Assembly (NCBI GenBank): GCA_033961575.1
Contig: CM066730.1
Span: 120,555,523 to 120,619,522 of the forward strand
DNA: 64,000 nucleotides
Direction of reading: 5' to 3'
Origin: Aselliscus stoliczkanus
Taxonomy: Eukaryota; Chordata; Mammalia; Chiroptera; Hipposideridae
Shown: one piece after another, positions 47,345-59,071 of the stretch
Layout of the letters: each line of letters opens with the position of its first letter
Numbering within the stretch: position 1 is the stretch's first letter
Notes under the pieces: model-generated
The model's input: the letters and a program-made list of their open reading frames with translations, nothing else
Databases searched by the model: none
What the model was told of the DNA's origin: nothing
Program-made: the position numbers and the translations under genes

Positions 47345-47655
47345 TTCTCATAGGTCATTTGGGCTGCTGTTACATAATACCACAGACCCTATGGCTTATA
47401 AAACAAAATATATTTATTTCTGACAGTTCTGGAGATTAGGAAGTTCCAAATCAAGGCTCCGGCATGGTTGCCTTTGGTGAGAGCCAGGCTACATACAGAC
47501 TATCAGATATTCGCTATGTCATCATCACATTGTGGAAAGGCTGGGGGCTCTGTGAGGTCTCTTTTACAAGGGCAATAACCCCAACCATGAAGGCCCTGGC
47601 CTCATGGTCTAATCATCTCCCAAAGGTCCCATCTCCTAACATCACATTTGTTAGA
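47345..47655 (-). repeat. MaLR-type (MST/MLT1-like) LTR, antisense
   Basis: 'gggctgctgttacataatac', 'cacagaccctatggcttata', 'tatttatttctgacagttct', 'gtgaggtctcttttacaagg' and 'caaaggtcccatctcctaac' follow this LTR class in reverse, with the polyadenylation signal read on the minus strand. A solo-LTR relic; same class as 41376-42037. Confidence 0.7.
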
Positions 47656-47734
47656 ATAGAGAATACAAAAAATATATACTCTTAACATCTTTAATACTTA
47701 AAAGGTTAAATACTAGTGGCTTAGTGATGAGGCA

Positions 47735-47965
47735 GCTCTCGGTGGTATAGTGGAGTCAATGAGTCAAGAAGTCAAATAGCCTAGGTTCAAAAAAGCTCAA
47801 ACATGTGTTAGCTGTGTTACTTCCAATAAATCACTTAATGCCAACTATAAATGGCAATAATGATGGTATCTGACTCTTAGATTTGTTGGGAGACTAATAT
47901 CTTATTAGTAAATAAAACCCTTAAATCAGTGCTCAGCATATAATAATCATTTAAAATAATCATTA
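47735..47965 (+). repeat. MIR SINE
   Basis: The head 'ggtggtatagtggagtcaat' and 'agcctaggttcaaaaaagc', the core 'agctgtgttacttccaata' and the tail 'gtgctcagcatataataat' follow MIR from end to end in sense orientation. Confidence 0.65.
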
Positions 47966-48835
47966 TTGTTTAAGAACAAACTCTAGCTTTCAATTATATT
48001 CAATTACGTTGTAAAACCCTCTTTTAAAAACAAGTTAATTTACATATTCCTTTTAACCTCCTTTATGGCCAGAAGAAGTTTGTTGTGTATTTCTAAGAGT
48101 GATTTGCACTATTTTTGTTATTTCTATTTTTATTTTTTTTGTATTGGGCAATACTAAATAGCTAAATATAAACTGTTCCACTTATAACGTTAATTTGGGT
48201 AGTAATAATGTATATGAATAATTGCATCATACAGCTAATCCAAGTAATAGAAAGCAACATTATTATAGCAGGTTTTAAGCATGTTTATTATCCTTTATTT
48301 AGTTAAGATTTTCCTTCAGATTTTGCTTAACTGGAAAAAATCTAGCATACCAAAGAAAATTTTGAAAGGAGAAAACAAACAAAACTATATTTACTTAAAC
48401 CATTTGTTTAATGTATTAACAATCTTAACTAAAGCAGCCCACATCATTAACATAGATGACTTGTTTCAAAGATCTAGAAATGCATAAATTAGAGTAGTGA
48501 GTTAAATATGTTTATTCATTATATACTTTTATTAGATAATGAAAAATAAAAATTATTAATTTAATTTCTGAATCAATATTTCCTAATTCTACCATATTAA
48601 ATTTTTAAACTTCAAAATAGTTTTTGTTAATTTTTTGTGCCAAGCTTTTTTTACAACCTTATTTTTTAGTATATGGTTCTTAATATATTCAAACTTACCA
48701 GTTAATAAGAAAAAAATAGATTGCTAATTCATTGCCACTATCATAGCTGGTCCTTTACTGATTTTTGTGTAGAACTTACCAATGGCCCAAAGAGCTTTAA
48801 AAAATTCGATAATAGCTTCAAGTTTAAATAGGTAC
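47966..48835. other. Unassigned AT-rich sequence
   Basis: No feature recognised. It lies immediately 3' of the candidate exon on the minus strand and would be intron if that exon is real. Confidence 0.4.
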
Positions 48836-48839
48836 TTAC

Positions 48840-48952
48840 CATTGGAAAGATTTGTCTTATCAAATCCTTTCGGTAATTTTGTTTTCTCTTTGGTCTCACT
48901 ATTGGTTCAGTTGGAAGCGTAGAGGTCTTAAACTTCCTTATCACATTCTTGT
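48840..48952 (-). CDS. Candidate internal coding exon, unknown protein
   Basis: On the minus strand a pyrimidine-rich tract and acceptor (ctttctttttttctcctatag) precedes 113 bp of open frame, followed by a consensus donor (CCAATG|gtaagtacc). The reading frame has no stop across the exon and gives KNVIRKFKTSTLPTEPIVRP, then KRKQNYRKDLIRQIFPM: basic, Lys/Arg-rich, without cysteines and not low complexity. The length is typical of a mammalian internal exon; its 113 bp would shift phase between neighbouring exons. I do not recognise the protein. Codon composition is less AT-rich than the surroundings. No second exon could be found with confidence, so it could also be a chance exon or part of a decayed gene. 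Confidence 0.45.
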
Positions 48953-48953
48953 C

Positions 48954-49120
48954 TATAGGAGAAAAAAAGAAAGCTTCAGAAACCTTTGGTTGTATGTACT
49001 TCTGCCAATCAATGTAATCCAGAAGATAAATGCAACAATAAGGATAAACCCTATTTCTTTGCCCACCACTAATTCGTCACACTTTTCACAGCTGGATACC
49101 AACTGAAGCAACACAGATTT
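48954..49120 (-). other. Hydrophobic open frame upstream of candidate exon
   Basis: Directly upstream on the minus strand, in another frame, an open stretch reads CEKCDELVVGKEIGFILIVA, then FIFWITLIGRSTYNQRF, ending at a stop that overlaps the acceptor of the 48840-48952 exon. It contains a plausible transmembrane segment of about 17 residues after a CxxC pair. The space to the acceptor is too short for a normal intron if both were exons. It is most simply a T-rich intronic stretch that happens to be open; a frameshifted processed copy is the alternative. Confidence 0.2.
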
Positions 49121-50370
49121 GACCTTTAAATCTTAGCTAGGCTGCATTTGATCCTATCTCCCACAGATATAACTTTGTTGAATTCACTACTTCCATAGCC
49201 CTTTTTCCATAATTTGACTTTGATTTATCTTTTAACTATCAGCAGTCAACATGAACACACTAAGCCATAAGTATGAACATCAAGCCATGTGCCTATAATC
49301 ATATGTATCTATTCAATACTGCTCTATTAACTTTGAGGCAAAAAATACAATTTCATTTTATTGATTCAACAGCAGAAGAAATTTGCACAATTAGTTATCT
49401 CTTGTTATAACTACTTGATCTGCTATGGGATTTTGAGACCAAAGTACATTTATAGGCAGAAAATACACAGTCATTAATGAGGTCAAGATATAGCAATGGT
49501 TCTGGTACAATATTCATTTATTCTTATGATTTCAAATAAAACATCTTTATTGATGTATTTATTTTTTCCCCCTCCAATAGATATTTGGTGCATTCTAAAA
49601 CTTCACTGGAAGTTAATTCAAGGAGGTTTACTAAACAATAAAAACTTAAATCCTTAAGGACCATTTTTTTCCTAATAATTGTTTCTTTTAAACTGATATA
49701 AACCTACCTGACCCTACAGTAATTTTTTACTTCTAACCAACTGAAAGTTAATGAACCACAAATTACACTGGGGAAGAAAATTGGCTTTTTACAAGGAGCT
49801 GGAATGTGTTGAATGTGGTGAGAGAACATTAACAAGTCTGTCAATTAGCTTGTTAGGTATTTTGACTTTTATGTGTTCTGTTTGCATGCTCAATATATCA
49901 AATGAATTCCTTACATTTTGTTTAGTATTCTTTCTAATAATAACAATACCCAAACAGTCTTCTTCTCAATCTATAATTTATTGTCCATGACAATTTTCTA
50001 TCAAGTGTCAAATCTAAGCACAAACATTTCAGACTCAGAGTGTAATTTTAATAGATATGGTCCTACTTTATGATTATTAGTCCAGTACTCTTTGGGGAGG
50101 GGATGGTTATCTTCCATAATTTCTTATCAGTTTATGTTAGTAACTGATTTTAATTTGAACCAGGTTCCTAACAATGTCATTTAACAAATCTCAAATGAAG
50201 AATGATATATTATAGCATTTCCTTAAACTTTCAAAGGCATTTTACTGATAAGTATTCTAATATCTAATAATATTATCTATTGATTAGTGACATAGTAGAT
50301 TATTAATGTTTGGGGCATTTAGAATCTTAATAACAATTTCTCAAGTGCAAAGGGGGGAAAATCTATCGAC
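49121..50370. other. Unassigned sequence
   Basis: No repeat family or exon recognised. Plus-strand open frame 49751-49990 (79 codons) is without motif or clear splice sites. Confidence 0.4.
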
Positions 50371-50376
50371 TAATAT

Positions 50377-50507
50377 TATCCACTGCTTTTTCTTTTTTGA
50401 GGGCAGTGTCACAGGTACTCATATGTGGGACCCGAACTGGGGCTGCTGCCTTCCCAAGCCAGCGCTTAACCACTGTGCCACTCGGCTGGCCCTATCCACT
50501 GCTTTTT
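50377..50507 (-). mobile_element. Short tRNA-derived SINE with TSD
   Basis: SINE at 50392-50492, antisense: short T-run, 'gagggcagtgtcacaggtac', 'tgggacccgaactggggc', head 'cactcggctggcc'. The 15-bp duplication tatccactgcttttt at 50377-50391 and 50493-50507 is exact. Confidence 0.95.
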
Positions 50508-51785
50508 AAGCCTATGGTTTTCAAACTTTGGTAAATCTGAGAGCCTAAATTCAAAACAAACACAAAAAAATAAAATAGACTTGGGAGAAAAAAAAAAAAA
50601 AGAAAAAAGAAGACAGCATTGCTAAAATGGAAGAAAACACTCATTTTCATTTTTAACTTTCTAAGGCTTAAGAATTAAAAACAAAAATAATCACTATGTA
50701 GATTATCATGAGCTAGCACATAAAAATTGATTGGTTCCATCTTCAAAGAAGTAACTATAGCTTTAAGTATCAATATTCCTGATTTTTACCATAGGTAAAT
50801 ATAATTTTAAGGAGAAATATGATTACTAACTTTTATTCTATTTTCTTAATTGCCTTCCACCAGGATTTATGTCCAGGAATAATATTTAAGAAAATAAGAT
50901 TCCAGCTACTTACTGTATAAAATAAGATAATTCTCAGGATTATAAATTAATAACATCTATAAGTGAACCAATCTAAGAGAATTATAAGGAAACTATATTA
51001 TACTCGGTCTTAATTTTCTAAATATTCAATTTATATTTTACTATTGTAACACCTAGAGGATAATACTTTAATGCTATATGAATTCAGTTGGGAAAATTAT
51101 ACAGAAAATGATTTATTGGCCAAATGGAGACATATAATGATTATTAAATCATAGAGATATCTGTGCCATATGTAGTAATAAAGATATTTTAGAAAATACT
51201 GTGGGTTTTTTTTTTACCGATTTTAGAACCCCATTTACTTCCATAAAAAAAATGCTTCTTTTCATTGAAGATTTTAAAAATAATTGCCTGAGAGAGCAAT
51301 GCTACTGCAGTGCTTACCACTTAATAATTAATATTTTTTGAATTTGAGTTGGTGTTGCTTGGGTTGGTAGAGTATTCGCTTTGCCTATGATTTTAGGTAC
51401 ATAACTTATAGAATATGAAAAGTCAAATTAGTAAATCATAAATTACATTCAGAAATAGAAACAAATTATATTTCCTTTTCAATTATTTTTTACCACAAGT
51501 AGTCAATAAGTTATCCAACAGGAATTTATTCTCAAAAAATTAGTTTTTATGATAATAAATTACACAATTAAATTGAATGAACAAAATCCAGGACTTTAAA
51601 TATTCATGTATCCAACTAGTCTACTGTATTTTAAACTTTGCCTTCTAGAGATAATGGACAGTGAATTTCCTTGCATGTTAGTAAATACTTATGGATGAAT
51701 TATCTCATAATAATAAGTTTCAAATTATAAACAGCAAATATGAAAAACTTATATTAATTTTTACTCCTCCCTCTCATTCCAGTGT
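50508..51785. other. Unassigned AT-rich sequence
   Basis: A-rich patch near 50560-50610; otherwise no recognised feature. Confidence 0.4.
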
Positions 51786-51789
51786 TTAA

Positions 51790-52075
51790 GTTATCTATTG
51801 ATAAAATAATGCTGATTAAAAAAAACAAAATCTCAGGAATATACAACATCCATTTATTACTCAGAAGCCACGGGTTTCTCTGAGTAGTTCTGTTGCCCTG
51901 GGCCCGGTTTGATAAATCTTCTGCGGGCTCACACATGTAGCTGCAAGCAAGTAACAGTTCTGCTAGAAGCTGGCTAGCTTAAGATGACCTCAACTGGAAC
52001 TACTCAGCCCTGTTCTAGATATTTCTTGTTCTCCAATAAGCTTATTTGGGTTCATTCTATGGTGGTAGCTGTGTT
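51790..52075 (-). repeat. MLT1-like (MaLR) LTR, antisense
   Basis: 'catttattactcagaagcca', 'gtttctctgagtagttctgt', 'cttctgcgggctcacacatg' and 'agctggctagcttaagatga' fit an MLT1-type LTR in reverse, with AATAAA on the minus strand at the start. Diverged. Confidence 0.5.
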
Positions 52076-52080
52076 TTAAA

Positions 52081-52190
52081 AAATAAAAATTGGACAGGCC
52101 AAGTAGCACAGTGGTTAAAAGCTGACTTGGGACACCAGTGGCCCCGGTTCAGATCCCACATATGAGGTCCAGTGTCACTGCCCTCTAAAA

Positions 52191-52237
<47 letters not shown>

Positions 52238-52245
52238 AATTTTTT
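52081..52245 (+). mobile_element. Short tRNA-derived SINE with (AAAT)n tail
   Basis: Head 'tggacaggccaagtagcaca', A-box-like gtggttaaaagctg, B-box-like cggttcagatcccac, 'cagtgtcactgccctc', then an (AAAT)n tail of about 50 bp (52187-52235). Flanking aaataaaaatt and aaataaaattt may be the target-site duplication but are confused with the tail. More diverged than the other copies. Confidence 0.85.
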
Positions 52246-53400
52246 AAAAAGTTGAAATAAGAAAGCATTTCCCAACTCTGCACTTCTGTCAAGTTTGCTA
52301 CTATCACAGAGGGGAAAGACTGTCAAATAGCTAATCCCAGAGTTAGTTTGGAAAAATAGACACGGCCTCTTCATGAAAGTGTCTGCTAAATTGTAAAGAT
52401 CTTAGATATTTGTATCTAGATTTCATCTCTTCTAAGTCTTTCTCCTCTTCAATATTTCCTATACGTATTTCAGGTATGTTAAGTATTTTTGTTTTGCTTG
52501 TCTTTCTACTATGTTTAATGACCCAGATATGAACAGAGGATTGTGAAGTACTCATCTTTATAAATTACAGTTTTGCACATATTGCACCCAAGAAACACTA
52601 TCTTGTTTGCAATTAGGGAATAGATGAATGAATAAAAGGAAGAGAAATCAATCACAAAATAATCAAATCTAAAACCTTGACCTCAATATATTCATATATA
52701 ATTATTTCCTTTGGATCCCTATGAATTCATGGGATTTTTCCAAACCCTTCCAAATCCTTCCAATCATTACTTTACTCAAGTCTTAACTAATTGTCTTATT
52801 GACTATTAGATAACAGAAACCAATTTGTGACATTTTACAACTTCCTAAATAAGTTATGTTCACTCCTTTTGCGTTATCATTGCATCTTACATCTATGAAA
52901 TACAAAGGGATGTTCATACTAGAGGCAGTAGTATGTTTCATGTTACATTTAAATTTGTAGAAGGTACAGTCCTGAGAGAATTCTTAGAGCAGCAAAGAAA
53001 TAACATTAAAACAAATGCCCAATTTCCTCTTTGATTGATTGGTATCATAATTATTGTTCCAGATCCTCTCACTATGTAAATCACCACTGTGGAGTAAATT
53101 AGTCCTTTGGGAAGTTTTATCAACCCCTTAAAGTACATACTACTTGCAATTATTGTTTTAAGGGACATAGTGATACCAATGTGGCTTAAAGATTTTTGTA
53201 ATGTTTCCCAAAGGCTTAACTACATCAGCTTACAATGTATTTATTAGTATTTTATGACTCATCACAGGTTCTGAATGCGTAGTTTGTAACAGAGAATCCA
53301 TGAAAGTCAATATTTTCCTCAAAATACCTACATCATGATGGATCAGACATCATTAGTATTAGTGTAATCAAACAAGAAGGCCATTAGACTGAGGGTCTAA
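52246..53400. other. Unassigned sequence
   Basis: No repeat or exon recognised; minus-strand open frames 52343-52555 and 52938-53168 lack motifs or splice context. Confidence 0.4.
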
Positions 53401-53710
53401 TGCGGTGGTAGCCTGTATAAGCAAACTGAAACCTAAGCCACAGTTAATTCCTGTAAATGTCTCAAGGGTAAGGAGAAGGAGCAATCATAAACAGCCAATT
53501 AGACGTTCCCAAATAATGCAACTGCTTAAGCTGTAGCCAATCAAATAATTCCCTTTCTTTGCTTCCATGTAGTTTCTTTAAAAACCTTGCCCCTTGATCC
53601 TGTCAGTAGAGTACCCCTAACCACTTCTGGTTGGGTACTGCCCATTGGGAATTGATTTTTGCTCAAAAAAACCTTAAATTTTGTAATATGCCTCAGTTTA
53701 TCATTTAACA
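53401..53710 (+). repeat. Solo LTR of an endogenous retrovirus (class I-like)
   Basis: Runs from TGCGGTGGTAGCC to atcatttaaCA, the TG...CA ends of an LTR, 310 bp long. It holds a CCAAT-type box (tagccaatcaaat at about 53535), a TATA-like tttaaaaacc (about 53578) and a degraded polyadenylation signal in 'gctcaaaaaaacctt' (about 53660). No internal retroviral sequence follows, so it is a solo LTR left by recombination. The 4-6 bp flanking duplication is no longer visible. Confidence 0.65.
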
Positions 53711-54685
53711 GTAGAGTGGCCATATAATTTATCCAAACCAGGACACTGTTGTAAATGAAAGAAAGCAGTGCTATTAATACTTATTGCAGAGAATACAGAA
53801 CTCTTCTAGAGAAAATAGGACATAAGTCACAACATATATCAGTAACACTTTATAATAAGATTCCCAGATAAAACTGGAGTGTGCAATGTGCATATTTCTA
53901 AGTGATGGTATTTGAAGAGAGATCCTGAGATCTTGTGGTTTTAAAAGAAATCAGAGCCAGACATTACTTAAAGCAGTAAAAACAGGTTACATTCAAGAAC
54001 TATTGTGGTAGGGGGAAAGAGATCTTAGTATAGAACTAGACTCAATTCTGAATACATCAAGAATAGATGGGATTTATAGCCAAGAAGCCAAATGAGGCTG
54101 TTAGTGGATAGAAAATTACTAAAAGGAGACATCAAGCAAGGGTAGGAGAATTTTGGCTAAACTGACCTAATGGGATTCTTGCTGAAGGTAAGAGTGATCA
54201 AATACCAAGGGTAAGAGATAAGTAATTTGATTAGATATGGAGTGATCAGATATCAACCTTGGGAAATGCTATCTAAACTGACTTATGCAGAACTCTTGCT
54301 AAAACTGGGTTGTGCAGGTCAGCAAGGATAAAGCCCTGAGAAAAGGGTTCAGAGGAACCTGCCTAAAACTTGGTCAAGGAGAGAGTCTTTGTTAATAGGT
54401 GCATTTTTGCCATGCTCATGGAATGAATTGGTAGATCTTGGAAACTAGAATAGTAATAGAATGAAGAAGAGGATGAATGTCATATCAGTGTTGCAGTATA
54501 AGTGGCTAGTTGGCTAATAATCACAGCTTCCTTCTAGGTTTCTCTCTCCATTCTTTCCTCCCTGTCTCCCTCCCTCCTCCCCTCCCACCCTCCCTCTGTC
54601 CCTTCCAAAATTATTTATGAATCAGGCTTATGATGATTATAATAATAATCAATATACAGTAAGTTCCTGTTCTCAAGAAATTTCA
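53711..54685. other. Unassigned sequence with pyrimidine-rich patch
   Basis: The first 150 bp have old-repeat wording I could not place. A pyrimidine-rich patch (CTCCC-type) lies at about 54540-54605. No exon. Confidence 0.35.
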
Positions 54686-54689
54686 ATTT

Positions 54690-54998
54690 CAGTTGGATAG
54701 GCATTTTTCAAATAAAAATTATATAATTGAAATTTACTAACAACAAAAAAGAGGTTCATAGAAACAGAGATCAAAGGGATGGTTGTGAGAGGATAGAGGG
54801 TGGGAGATGGGTAGAAAAGGTGAAGGGGATAGTCAATAATATCTTGATATGTCTGCATGGTGACAGATGATTACTAGAATTGGTAGGGTAATCATATTGT
54901 AAGTTATAAAAATGTTGAATCACTGTATTATGCACCAACTGTTGTATATGATATATAATGTTATAGTGTATACCAATGATACTTAAATAAAAAAAGAA
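54690..54998 (+). repeat. L1 3' UTR end, sense
   Basis: 'gaggttcatagaaacagaga', 'gggatggttgtgagaggata', 'gttgaatcactgtattatgc' and 'accaatgatacttaaataaa' follow an L1 3' UTR and end at an A-run at about 54988-54996. The T-rich minus-strand open frames here are artefacts. Confidence 0.75.
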
Positions 54999-55350
54999 AT
55001 TCACTTATTTTTAAAATTACTTTTATGGAGAACTACAGAATGAGAGTATATCTGATTAAAAGAAATGAATTCTTATGCTTGGAAGGGATTAAATCAGGAA
55101 ACTCTTTTCTGAGCAAATGAGATTAATGCTGTGATCTATCAGATAATTAGAATTCAGATAGCAAAAAAAGGGGGGATTCTTTTTAGTTAGAGGCATCAGA
55201 TTAGTCTACTAATGTGAAAAACGAAAGGCAACAAACAAACAAACAACAAACATCAAAAAAATATAATCAGAATGATTAGGAATGATCGCCAGGAAGATAT
55301 TGAGAAATGAGAGAAGGGTTCAGATCATTGAGAGGCATTTTGGTCATTTT
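54999..55350. other. Unassigned sequence
   Basis: No recognised feature up to the left target-site duplication of the L1 at 55351. Confidence 0.4.
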
Positions 55351-55714
55351 AAGAATTTTAATTTGTTGTTTTCAGTTTTATACACCAGTTATCAATGAAA
55401 TCATATGGTTTTCGACTTTCTCTGTCTGATTTATTTCCCTTAACATTATAATTTCAAGATCCATCCATTGTTGCAAATGGCACAATTTCATTTTATGGCA
55501 GAAGAGTATTCCATTGTGTATATATTCCACAGCTTTGTTATCCAATCATCTATTGAAAGACAAAGGAACAAGACAAACAAATGAAGAAACAAAAACTCAG
55601 ACACAGACAATAGTTTGGTGGTTCCCAGAGGGTAGGGGAGAGGGAGGATGATAGATGAGGGTAAAAGGGATCAAATATATGGTGATGGAAGAAAAAAAAA
55701 AGAATTTTAATTTG
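55351..55714 (+). mobile_element. L1 insertion with 5' inversion and intact TSD
   Basis: The 15-bp duplication aagaattttaatttg occurs exactly at 55351-55365 and 55700-55714. Between them, 55366-55555 is antisense L1 ('caagatccatccattgttgc', 'agagtattccattgtgtata') and 55556-55699 is sense L1 ('caaggaacaagacaaacaaa', 'gtggttcccagagggtaggg', 'ggtgatggaag') ending in an A-run. This is the pattern left by twin priming. The 3' end stops at 'ggtgatggaag', about 120 bp before the end of the copy at 25480-25953. Confidence 0.9.
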
Positions 55715-56113
55715 ATACAAAGATCATCACAAGTAACATAAGATAAATCCCAATTTCAGTGATTTAACAAAATTAAATATTATTTTTTTCTGATATCAGA
55801 ATTATATATGCTGTTTATAAGTGTTACAGCATTGCATTTGGAGAGAGGATGGGGAGGTAGGAGGTCTGCTCCATGAAGTCACTCAAGAACCCAGGCTACT
55901 TCCATTCCATTCCACATTGCATTTGAAGCTCCAAATGTTGCCATGGGCATCGATGTTCAGCCACCAAATGAAGGACAAGAGAGTGAACCAAGATTTGTGC
56001 AGGACATTTTATAGGCCAGTGTATATTTCTGTGTAATTCCATTGGCCAGAGCTCAAATACTTGACCCTACTGAACTGAAGAAGAGACTGAAAATTGTAGT
56101 TTAGCTGTGTTTC

Positions 56114-56114
<1 letters not shown>

Positions 56115-56159
<45 letters not shown>
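56115..56159. repeat. (TG)n microsatellite
   Basis: An uninterrupted TG tract of about 45 bp between otherwise unassigned sequence (55715-56114 and 56160-56760). Confidence 0.95.
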
Positions 56160-56160
<1 letters not shown>

Positions 56161-56760
56161 AGAAATCAAATGAGTTTGGTGGGTACAATAGCATCCTTTG
56201 TGAGGACTGAAATCATCTATCACTACATTCAGTCTGGACACTCAGAACAGAAACCGTCCCTACTGTATTCATTAACATGACTTTTCATTTCCAGGTTTCT
56301 TGCTTAGTAAATGGTTTGCTTTTAATTATAAAAACTTTCTGAAAAAAACTCTTCAACTCCTCAATGGGAGACATTAAGAGATATTGCATTCTAAGGTTCT
56401 TTTAATCTCTGACCTCAAAATATTAATTTTGCTGTTTCCACCAATCCTATACTTTTAAAGTGATCCTTATCAATCAATTCTCTGCATGAAAAAGTAACCT
56501 GAAGCCAAACTTCCAATTCTTAATTCATTCTGACCTTACTTTTTCTCTTGTAGGATACTGTCATAATTCTAAAGAGATAGTCTCTCCCTTATTGCAGTAA
56601 ATAATAAATTCTGTGTTGTGTTACAAAGTGTGTTGGTAATATTGAGGAGCTAACATTCAACATTTGTTGAATTAAAATATGTATTTAGTAAGTTATTTAT
56701 TTGTGTATTTATTATATAAAATGATGTAGTCTGATTTGTACTTGCTGAAAGCCCCTGTGG
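56160..56760. other. Unassigned AT-rich sequence
   Basis: No recognised feature. Confidence 0.4.
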
Positions 56761-56790
56761 TATACCATCATCATCATCATCATCATCATC

Positions 56791-56828
<38 letters not shown>
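56761..56828. repeat. (ATC)n-(TTA)n trinucleotide microsatellite
   Basis: About nine CAT/ATC units pass into about twelve TTA/TAT units; no coding context. Confidence 0.95.
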
Positions 56829-57499
56829 TTAGAATTTTACCAAGATTTACACATGATTATGCAGCCTGCAGTGATAATAAATAAGTGCATAAATAAATAA
56901 ATGAATAAATAACCAACCAAACTCTAGGAGACTAAAGCCAATTCCTAGGGAGATATATCCAGTGTTATGATTTATAATATTAAACAAGAGGCATTGTAGA
57001 ACCAAAATATTTCTAAGTTGTAGGGGGAGAAAAAACATTTTCAGATTATGCTAGATCTAAACAATTTTCTGACTGGATAAACATTTAATGTGCACAAGTA
57101 AAGCCATTCTCTAACTCAAGAAAATTTTAGAACTGAATAGAACTGAAAAACAAAGTAAAGCAAAACAACAAGCAACAACCCAGAACCATAGACTAAGTAG
57201 ATAGAATCCATTTCCTGTGAAATTTCCCTAAGACATTACCAGTTGAACCAGGTATGCAGTTTATCTATTGAAGAACAATGAGATATTTTGCAAAGCAGCA
57301 AAAATCTGTGTAAAAGCTGTGTAACAGGGATACCTAAAACCACAGAAACAGCACTGTTGATGGGACTAAGTCAAATCTCTAACTTTGAACCTTTAAAGGT
57401 AAAGGTTGAAGCTGAGATTATTTTCCCGATATTTCTTCAAAAGCTTGATCATTCTAGTACAAGCAATTGAAATCAAGCATTTGGAACACTATTTAGATC
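56829..57499. other. Unassigned sequence
   Basis: No family recognised. A 60-codon open frame at 57288-57470 has no motif or clear splice sites. Confidence 0.35.
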
Positions 57500-58350
57500 A
57501 AACTATATGCTGCCTACAAGAGATAGTTTAGATTTAAGGACACAAATAAGTTGGAAGTGAAATGATGGGCAAAGATATTCCACAGTGACCAAAACATCAC
57601 CAGGTTGGTTATACTAATGTGAGACACAATAGATTTTTAAGTCAAAAACTGTTACAAAACACAAAGAAAGGCCAATTACCAAGAAAATATGATATTTATA
57701 TGCATATACATGCACCAAACATCAAAACTCCTAAATACATAATGAAAACATTGATAGGATGGAAGGGAGAAATTGGTAGATCTGCAATAATAGTAGGAGA
57801 AATTAATAGCACACTTCAAATAATGAAGAGAACAACATCAATAAGGAAATAGAGGACTTAACACTATGTACCAGTTGAACATAACAGAAATATATGCAAA
57901 ATCCAACAACAGTAGAATACACATTCTTCTCAAGTACACTAACATTCTCTAGAAAAAGACCACATGGTAAGCCACAAAGGTTTCTTACATTTAATAACTT
58001 TAAAATCGTACATAGTATATTTACTGATCATAATAGAAAGAAGCTAGAAATCAATAGCAAAAGGAAAACTGGAAAATCCACAAATGTGTGGAAATTAAAC
58101 AAGATGCTCTTATAATGGGTCAAAGAAGAAGTCAGAGGGGAAATTAGAAAATACCTTAGGACAAATGAACATGAAAATATAACATACCAAAACTAATGGG
58201 ATACAGTGAAAAGAGTGCCAAATCCAAAGCTATCTGATGGAAGGTAATAATGAGATAAATGTATAGAAGAAGAATATAGAAAAATAGAGAAAAATCAGTG
58301 AAACCAAGAGTCGTTTCTTGGAAAAGATCAATAAAATTGACAAGCTTTAG
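57500..58350 (+). repeat. Old L1 ORF2 fragment, sense
   Basis: 'gtagaatacacattcttctc', 'catagtatatttactgatca', 'agaaatcaatagcaaaagg' and 'cttggaaaagatcaataaaa' follow the L1 ORF2 endonuclease-to-reverse-transcriptase segment in order. Frames at 57619-57852 and 57894-58115 are its broken remains. Very diverged, no ends. Confidence 0.65.
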
Positions 58351-59070
58351 CTAAATGAACATTATATACACTGTGTTGTTTGGGATATAGGATTTGGAAG
58401 TATCACACTTCAAAAACATTTATTTGCAGTTGGTTTGATGAGTCTGCCAGTAGACTTCTCTATTATCTTTTGTCTTACAGTTAATAGGATCTACAAATTT
58501 AAATATTTTCTAATATAAAAAAAGTGTACTTTTACTCTGGTCTCTCCAAAACAAAAAATATATATAAAGGTAAACCTGAAAATATTATAGAACATGAAAC
58601 AAATCTTAGTTGCCAGTAATTGTGGGAGAAATGATTGATCCCTAAAAAAGAAGTGAGACATTGAAGGAAGAGACAAGAAAAGGAGTAAAAATCAGGAAGG
58701 GTTTTAATGAACTGGTTATGCTGAGAACAGCTGGAACTCAATCCTGCTAGGACTTAAGGAAATGTGTAATATACACTTCAAAAGTTTTCCACCAAATGGG
58801 TAACAACCAGTTTACGGCATTGTTTACCAAAAGCATCTGATCTGGTAAAGCCTAGCCTTTGTACTACGCAGACCTACTCCTGCTATACACAATTCTACTC
58901 TATCAGTGCCTCAAAGTGGTGGATTATCACTCAGAAACCTTTTAAAAAGAGTTATCTTTAACCAGAGAGTTCATAAATGTACTTCAAATTAAAACCCATT
59001 TTAATATTAAAAATTCAAACTTATAGCTGTAAAATATGTAAATTTCCTCAGAAATATTCCTAACATAAAA
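58351..59070. other. Unassigned sequence
   Basis: No recognised repeat or exon. Confidence 0.4.
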
Positions 59071-59071
59071 A

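Noticed and set aside
49751..49990. 79-codon plus-strand open frame as an exon
   Set aside because: No flanking splice signals and no recognisable domain; the second half is T-rich and hydrophobic by composition.
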